This document shows positions 6,865 to 11,846 of a DNA stretch of 11,846 nucleotides, in pieces. The notes below the pieces were generated by a model. It made no database searches, was not told where the DNA came from, and saw only the letters and a list, made by a program, of their open reading frames with translations. A program made the position numbers and the translations under genes. Source of the stretch: Hemicentrotus pulcherrimus (lineage: Eukaryota; Echinodermata; Echinoidea; Camarodonta; Strongylocentrotidae); contig BEXV01001734.1 of the NCBI GenBank assembly GCA_003118195.1, positions 1-11,846 on the forward strand, read 5' to 3'. Positions within the stretch are counted from its first letter, which is position 1. The number at the start of each line of letters is the position of its first letter.

Positions 6865-7274
6865 TTGCTAACTAAAAGTCCGTTTGTCCAGTCGCGAAAA
6901 CCCACTTTTCCCCAAAATGAAGATTGATAATTAGGCCAAATAACAATCGTTAAGTGTTTCTCATCCCCGCCTGCCTAACTAATTACTATTCAAAAGAAAA
7001 GAAGCCACACAAAAAAGCCTGTGATATACATTTTGTTTAAATAGCTTCTAAAGAATCATAGGCCTAAATAGTAATGCCCTGCCTCTTCCTCCGGTCGAGA
7101 AACACGTTATTTTTGTTATTTGGCCTAATGTCCATGGTTTCATGTAGGCCATGTCGTGTGGGTCAATGTTATATACAATTTCTAGCCAAGGGTTCTCCCG
7201 CCATCTTTTGTCGTTGTGAGGAACCCCCTAATTTGTCAGACAAAATTGTTAGTCATTCTCGGCTACTCTAGATT
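6865..7274. other. Non-coding stretch
   Basis: CTAAAAGTCC recurs at 6872-6881, just after the hairpin, as a partial copy of its right arm. GGCCTAA/TTAGGCC words cluster here (6933, 7063, 7123). A 65-codon reading at 7074-7271 has no recognisable features. Confidence 0.45.
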
Positions 7275-7305
7275 TTGAATAAACATGAGGCAAAGTTTGT
7301 TGGCC
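7275..7305 (+). promoter_or_regulatory. Class II composite site 13
   Basis: TTGAATAAACAT, a 4-nt spacer GAGG, then the core CAAAGTTTGTTGGCC. The core 3' half is degenerate but order and spacing match sites 9-12. Confidence 0.55.
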
Positions 7306-7353
7306 TTCTCACCGCGAGGCGTAATAACACGTTTTACGTGGGAAAAGAAAGTT

Positions 7354-7402
7354 ATGAATATTTATGAGCATCGAAGGCAGAGCTTGCAAAGTTTGTCGAC
7401 CC
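7354..7402 (+). promoter_or_regulatory. Class II composite site 14
   Basis: ATGAATATTTAT at 7354-7365 and the core CAAAGTTTGTCGACCC at 7387-7402. The gap is 21 nt, longer than the usual 4, so the coupling may be broken here. Confidence 0.55.
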
Positions 7403-7716
7403 GATGTACGCATTGTGATGAATGTAAATATCGTAAAGACTTTTTCACGTATTAATCCCGATGCAACTATGTATGTGTGCTGTTTGCGGGCACAAACTCT
7501 GTTCAATCGTGCACTAACAGTGTCTGCACGTTGAGACTACAAAATATTGTCTTTTAGAGGGTCCTGTCAGAGACTGACACTATTATCTAGGCTCCGCTCA
7601 AGGCTTCAAATATTGTGGTAGAGAGTGTCAAATTAGAGTCTGCGGCTGCAGACTACTCGGTGCCTTGTGTTAGTGTGTACGATTCTACGCGTTGTTCCTT
7701 CTACGGCCCTGTTTAT
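7403..7716. other. Non-coding spacer
   Basis: About 310 bp with no gene seen. It is somewhat less A/T-rich than average. AGACTGACAC and similar short words recur but show no clear repeat. Confidence 0.4.
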
Positions 7717-7782
7717 ATGAATATTCATAGATCTACTGATGAATAAACATGATGTCATCGGAAACGAAAAGTTTGTCGACCC
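7717..7782 (+). promoter_or_regulatory. Class II composite site 15, two POU-like sites
   Basis: The perfect palindrome ATGAATATTCAT (7717-7728) and the related ATGAATAAACAT (7739-7750) precede the core AAAAGTTTGTCGACCC (7767-7782) with a 16-nt gap. ATGAATAAACAT nearly repeats the site found at 7275, which shows that this variant is a real sub-type. Confidence 0.58.
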
Positions 7783-8789
7783 AGCCACATCTGCTTTTCC
7801 TGGCTTGATGCATGTGATGCGATGAAACTGTGGAGGTAAAAGTGAAACACCAGTATCTGAATGGCTGGCGTAAAACAAGGACCACGCATTTCTGGAGCCA
7901 ACATCTGAATACTGGCTGTGCTTGGAGGGAAAAACCGATAACCGGTATTTTTTTTTGTTACTAGACTGGCCGAAATCATAGGAATTTGAGGGTGAGTTTT
8001 GGGGCAATCATCGTTATCAATTTCTTTTTAAGACTAATTTTTGTCATTACCGATCTTGTTTTATTGCCAATTATGACAAATGCATATTCACAGATTGTTT
8101 ACCACGATGGGGCCGTATGGTCGTTTGTTTTCATCCGGAGTTTTTAGTTTTTTAACTCTTATTAAAACGAATGTAGGCATGATAACAATTAGTGAGTGAT
8201 ATATACATCTTGGACCGTCTCTTTTTCATCTTACTTTCTTTAATCTTAGTCTGCCCAAACAACACCTAATTTGTTAGATATTATGACTTTCATGAGAGTC
8301 TATAGGTTGAGATTAAAAAGAATATATTAATTGTATCATAATAATGTACATGTATGTATGTATATTGCCAGGTAATAACATAAGCTCATTGATTTTTAGG
8401 GTGAATGTAGATCTTTAGATATGGGTGTATGTGTGTGTGTTTGTGTGTTTACAAGATATAAACGATAAGGAACGTGTTTCTTTTAAGTTCTAAACTAACA
8501 TATCCCTGAATCAATATTGTATTGATTTAACGCCGCCTCTGTAAATTGTAGATCATTTTACACATAGCTGGGATCTGCTTTCTCTAAATACGAATCGATG
8601 TAATTCGCCTTTTATGAACAAAATGTATTTGGAGCCACAAGCCCGTTCTAGAGAAGTTATTAGACAGACATGCTGGATAAGCATATATTTTAAAAAATGG
8701 AAGAGCATTTAATATCGAGAAGATGCATGGTTTCAACTTAATTCAAGAATCTACCGGCATTTCTGCAGATTTCATTTGATGACTGGTCA
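7783..8789. other. Non-coding A/T-rich stretch with small simple repeats
   Basis: No gene is recognised. Simple repeats are (TGTA)n at about 8346-8364 and (TG)n at 8424-8449. ATGCATATTCA followed by GATTGTTTACCACG near 8079-8106 is a possible very degenerate class II element. The 124-codon minus-strand reading 7633-8007 overlaps composite site 15 and has no protein-like character. Confidence 0.45.
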
Positions 8790-8806
8790 ACGTAGATCAT
8801 CTACGT
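8790..8806. repeat. 17-bp palindrome
   Basis: ACGTAGATCATCTACGT has two perfect 8-bp arms around a single C. It is short and isolated. Confidence 0.6.
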
Positions 8807-10070
8807 ATACATGGACACTGGCAAGTGGCAACCATGATGTACATGTAGTAGATTTCGGCAATTTGAACAGTTTTGTTGAATTGTTTGATTTCTATTTTCT
8901 ACATCAGACGTCTAGCTTCGAATTCTATAGGAAGTCCTATTGCAAGCTAGTAAGCTACCAGTTCTAGTAGCCTCGGGCTCTAGCATGATAAAGAAAAGAA
9001 AAGGCAAACGATTTCATACATTTTAAACAGTTGCACAGCATGACCACTCGAGAAAAAAACAATTTGACACAAAAAGAACTTCACTCCGGGATTGTTCCGC
9101 CTCAGCTCAGAGGCCGTTTTTTTACAGCGCGGTTTTCCCCGAGTTCGTTAAATTCATTTGTGTTCACAAAAGTTATCATGTGAATCTTGTTTGTTACTGC
9201 TTTTAGCCTTTTGCAAACAATGCAATAGGTTAAAACCTTGATTTGAAAGGCCCTTTTTGCCACGCAGCATGCAGCAGAAAAGCGCTTCCGAAAATGATAA
9301 CGACAGAAGGCTACAACTGCATGAAGCGATAATCTGACTGTAAATTGCTCTAATAATATGAGAGAGAGAGAGAAAGTTTCATGATGAAACCCCAAGTATT
9401 TAGAGACCATTATAATTTACAGTTACGCAAGATGCTTAGCATCTGCATAGATCTAAATCATGGTACATTCTTATATGTCCAACAATGTCAAGGACAACCT
9501 CCCCCGGGTTATTTGTCTTCAGAATTTCACCTTTTCAGGGAGCTGTGCTGTCCTTTTTTGCTTTCTTCTCTATTTTTTGCAGGGTTTTTATTTCTCGATT
9601 AGCAGAACAAAGGAAGGGTACCCTGTGAACCTTTTTTTACCATCATCCCCCCAAACTTGCCTTCTCTATAATTATACTACCACTATTTATAGCAGTTGAG
9701 ACTTGAAGGGGGGGGGTGGGAGCGAAGGCTAAGTATAGAAATTTGCAATGTAGCAGAGAGAGAGAGAGAGAGAGATAAGAAGGTGATATTCAGCTAAGGT
9801 AAGACAAGAAGATAAAGATTGATCAGCTGTACGCCAATGGATTTTACAGGTCTCTAAACAAATAACTTGGTTTGTTTAGAAAGGTTAACAATAGGTCCAA
9901 GAAAGCCATTCAAGATATTTCATGACAGCATGCACGGCTCATTACCAGTATTTTTCTCTGTTACGCAATTACCAGCATTGTTCTAGATAAGATATTTATT
10001 TGGAATTTAGAAAGTAGAAAATTTCCGGATGAGTCAAAACTAAACACAACCTAGGCATTATGTTGTCAAT
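8807..10070. other. Non-coding stretch with purine microsatellites
   Basis: No gene is recognised. It contains (GA)n at about 9360-9373, a G9-T-GGG run at 9708-9720 and (AG)n at 9755-9775. An inverted repeat CTAGCTT/AAGCTAG flanking ATAGGA/TCCTAT lies at 8912-8950. Open readings of 63-102 codons are present on both strands and none shows domains or a signal peptide I can recognise. Confidence 0.45.
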
Positions 10071-10359
10071 AATTGTCATTTGTTGGAAGACTTTTTCGAG
10101 TAATTATTGGGCGAAATTGTTCAACACTTCCCCACCTTTTTTGTACATCTAAATTTGCAGTGTACTATATCATAGCAGGGTAGTTTAACTCCCATATCCC
10201 TGATCATAGTGATGAATTGTCATTTGTTGGAAGACTTTTTCGAGTAATTATTAGGCGAAACTGTTCAACACTTCCCCACCTTTTTTTGTACATCTAAATT
10301 TGCAGTGTACTATATCATAGCAGGGTAGTTTAACTCCCATATCCCTGATCATAGTGATG
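10071..10359 (+). repeat. Recent 144-bp tandem duplication
   Basis: 10071-10214 and 10215-10359 are two head-to-tail copies. I count two substitutions (GGGCGAAAT versus AGGCGAAAC) and one extra T in a T run (six versus seven). The near-identity marks it as far younger than the 450-bp duplication or the element array. Each copy carries TTTGCAGTGTACTATATCAT. No gene or element core lies within it. Confidence 0.95.
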
Positions 10360-10626
10360 ATTGTATTATATTTTTTCGAAATACTACTCCCCTGCATGAA
10401 ATGCTAAAGGGCCAGTGGAAACCACACGATGGCTGATGTAAATTATGAAACTGAACTGAAATAGCTTCTATGCAATAGATGTTTTGTGTACAATACGTGA
10501 ACCTGTGTGCATAATTAGTGTTGCATTTACAGAGTGAAAGAAATTCCGTCACAGACTCTTTTGTTCTTCCAAAACGATAGCTCGCGGTGGAAAGTGAGAG
10601 AGAGACAGGGAGAAAGAGGCAAACGG
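10360..10626. other. Non-coding spacer before the distal cluster
   Basis: Ordinary sequence ending in a short purine-rich run (10590-10620). A 109-codon minus-strand reading at 10349-10678 begins inside the composite-element cluster and has no convincing features. Confidence 0.45.
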
Positions 10627-10641
10627 CAAAGTTTGTCGAAC
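10627..10641 (+). promoter_or_regulatory. Core element 16, degenerate
   Basis: CAAAGTTTGTCGAAC matches the class II core in its first 13 bases and then diverges. I see no POU-like site directly upstream. A palindrome lies 30 bp downstream. Confidence 0.5.
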
Positions 10642-10670
10642 TGGTTGTGAACCGCTCTTGCATTGCTCGG

Positions 10671-10687
10671 TCATGCATTATGCATGA
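10671..10687. promoter_or_regulatory. 17-bp ATGCAT palindrome
   Basis: TCATGCATTATGCATGA is a perfect inverted repeat around a single T. It is built from two ATGCAT half-sites, like the MORE class of POU dimer sites. It lies inside the distal cluster between cores 16 and 17. Confidence 0.55.
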
Positions 10688-10750
10688 GTGCCCTAGAGGG
10701 ACAGGATTTGATTGGCTGGTCAGATCAGCTTAGGGACAGCCCCTTGGTTT

Positions 10751-10790
10751 CAGTATGCAATGAGATGCATACTGAAAAGTTTGTTCACCC
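10751..10790 (+). promoter_or_regulatory. Composite site 17 with inverted-repeat head
   Basis: CAGTATGCA (10751-10759) and TGCATACTG (10766-10774) form a perfect 9-bp inverted repeat with a 6-nt loop. The core AAAAGTTTGTTCACCC follows directly. Measured from ATGCAT, the gap to the core is 4 nt, as in class II, but the core itself is the class I GTTCACCC type. Confidence 0.62.
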
Positions 10791-10862
10791 AAGGCTTGCT
10801 GACGTAGCCATGAAGGAAAGTTATAATATGGCAAAAGTTTGTTCACCCAAGGCTTGCTGACG
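10775..10862 (+). repeat. Exact 30-bp direct repeat containing the core
   Basis: Positions 10775-10804 and 10833-10862 are identical over 30 bp, start to start 58 bp apart. Each holds the 16-bp core plus 14 bp downstream (AAGGCTTGCTGACG). The DNA between and around the copies does not match. Confidence 0.95.
10833..10848 (+). promoter_or_regulatory. Core element 18
   Basis: AAAAGTTTGTTCACCC has one mismatch to consensus. Upstream, GCCAT (10807-10811) and ATGGC (10828-10832) form a small inverted repeat that ends against the core. The enclosed AAGGAAAGTTATAAT looks like a partial core. Confidence 0.62.
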
Positions 10863-10892
10863 CAGAGACACGTACCGAGGAAAGTCATACCG

Positions 10893-10927
10893 TTGAATAA
10901 TTCATAAGGCGAAAAGTTTGTTCACCT
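10893..10927 (+). promoter_or_regulatory. Composite site 19
   Basis: TTGAATAATTCAT, a palindrome-type POU-like site with one extra base, then a 6-nt spacer AAGGCG, then the core AAAAGTTTGTTCACCT. AAGG matches the spacer of site 10. This is the last copy in the window. Confidence 0.62.
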
Positions 10928-11846
10928 AGCTGGAGATGTTATTGCAGTGAAAGCCACGGGCGCAACGTATTCTGGCATCAATGAGATCATGGACCCTGAG
11001 ATCAAGTCAATAATTTAGTAAACATTATTCCTCTTTTATCCAAATCAATCCAATCCATATTTTCATTTTGTGTAGCTTCAACTGTAAAGGATGCATGAAA
11101 ATAAGGGATTGAGATAGAATAAAATCTTGCTCAGAATATCATCCTTGGCCCTATAATTTAAAAATTAAATCTATTGTAAATATTGCTGCAATGGTATTGT
11201 ATCTAACAATGCATTTCACCTATCTGTATTCTGCAACGTTAAGTCCTGCATAATTAAGTATTATTGCAATATGCAATGTTTGATCAAAAGAGATACAATT
11301 AATCTGTTTTAAATTGTTTTTATTTAATTTTTATGTGTATGCAGGGCCCACATTTATTCCAATGTATGCAGTAGGTCTTTGAAGCACTTTATCTTTTTCA
11401 TTAATTGTAATATCACAACCATTCATTCCGGATTCTAAGCAAAACGTGGAGCCTGGAGGTCAAATTTAGCTTTTTATTTCTCTTTCGTTTTCTGTTCGTT
11501 TTTATGTTGCTTTTGTAGCAATATCCTGTTCAACCAAAACTTATGATCTTTGGAGTGCGGTTAAAATTTATGATTCTCATTTCCTGCTTTTTTTAAAAAC
11601 CACAGGATATGAACGAAACTTTTCTTGTTAATTACACTTGATTATTAATACACATGGATAGGTCTTTATACTTTGATGTGATATAGTTAATTGATATTCA
11701 TTTAATGAGAAAATCTAGTTTTTATTCACAAAGTATGTAGTCTATAGATAGGCCTATAGTATTTCAAGAGGCCTTTTGTAACAGTCATATTGGTACTCTT
11801 TCTGTCTGTATGTATACTTGTTTATTTTTTACAATTATAATACTTG
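10928..11846. other. A/T-rich non-coding stretch
   Basis: More than 900 bp with no gene, core element or recognised repeat. ATAGGCCTATAG at 11748-11759 is a palindromic word I associate with echinoderm-like genomes. Confidence 0.5.

Noticed and set aside
2578..7728. Heat shock elements, since ATGAATATTCAT contains GAAnnTTC
   Set aside because: No third GAA unit lies at the required 5-bp phase, and several copies are clear ATGCAAAT octamers, which fits POU better. Listed as an alternative only.
7633..8007. 124-codon minus-strand open reading
   Set aside because: It overlaps composite site 15, has mixed low-information content and no recognisable domain, and a second reading in another frame covers the same DNA.
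8912..8950. Hairpin CTAGCTT...ATAGGA/TCCTAT...AAGCTAG as an RNA gene
   Set aside because: The central loop is only 2 nt and the stem is short and interrupted. It is within what chance allows in A/T-rich DNA.
2553..10927. snRNA-type promoters, with the core as a proximal sequence element and the octamer as a distal one
   Set aside because: The core has AAAGT before TCACC, the reverse of the vertebrate PSE order, and octamer and core are only 4-9 nt apart, not about 150. No snRNA-like sequence follows.

Overview
This looks like non-coding DNA from an animal nuclear genome. It is A/T-rich, rich in simple repeats, and has no open reading frame above about 130 codons that resembles a known protein. 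A degenerate tRNA-derived SINE, (GA)n tracts and frequent words such as ATAGGCCTA (around 7060 and 11750) fit a marine invertebrate deuterostome. An echinoderm is my best guess, but this is an impression, not a proven assignment. I see no gene, exon or functional tRNA that I can defend.

Layout. 1-550: A/T-rich DNA with four degenerate copies of a ~22-bp word about 82-105 bp apart. 719-931: a SINE on the minus strand. 1731-2009: a polypurine tract. 2550-4500: eight copies of a composite element. 4980-5139: a (CT)n/(GA)n foldback and tract. 5315-6245: two diverged copies of a ~450-bp unit, each ending in two composite elements. 6756-6864: a long RNA-compatible hairpin. 7275-7782: three more composite elements. 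8000-10070: mostly featureless A/T-rich DNA with microsatellites. 10071-10359: a recent 144-bp tandem duplication. 10627-10927: a tight cluster of four more element cores. 10928-11846: unremarkable A/T-rich DNA.

The main result is a family of 19 same-strand copies of a 16-bp core (best match GAAAGTTTGTTCACCC) spread over 8.4 kb. Most copies are coupled at fixed distance to a POU/octamer-like site. In the first eight (class I), the core is followed, usually after exactly 9 nt, by ATGAATATGCAAAT or ATGAATATTCAT. In the later ones (class II), an ATGAATATTCAT-like site precedes the core, most often by exactly 4 nt, and the core usually reads GTCGACCC or GTCCATCC in place of GTTCACCC. Sequence between copies has diverged while core, partner and spacing persist. 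This suggests a composite binding site for a protein complex kept by selection. The array could be a large homotypic regulatory region or a run of small promoters, for example for short non-coding RNAs. The sequence alone cannot decide between these or exclude an old decayed satellite.
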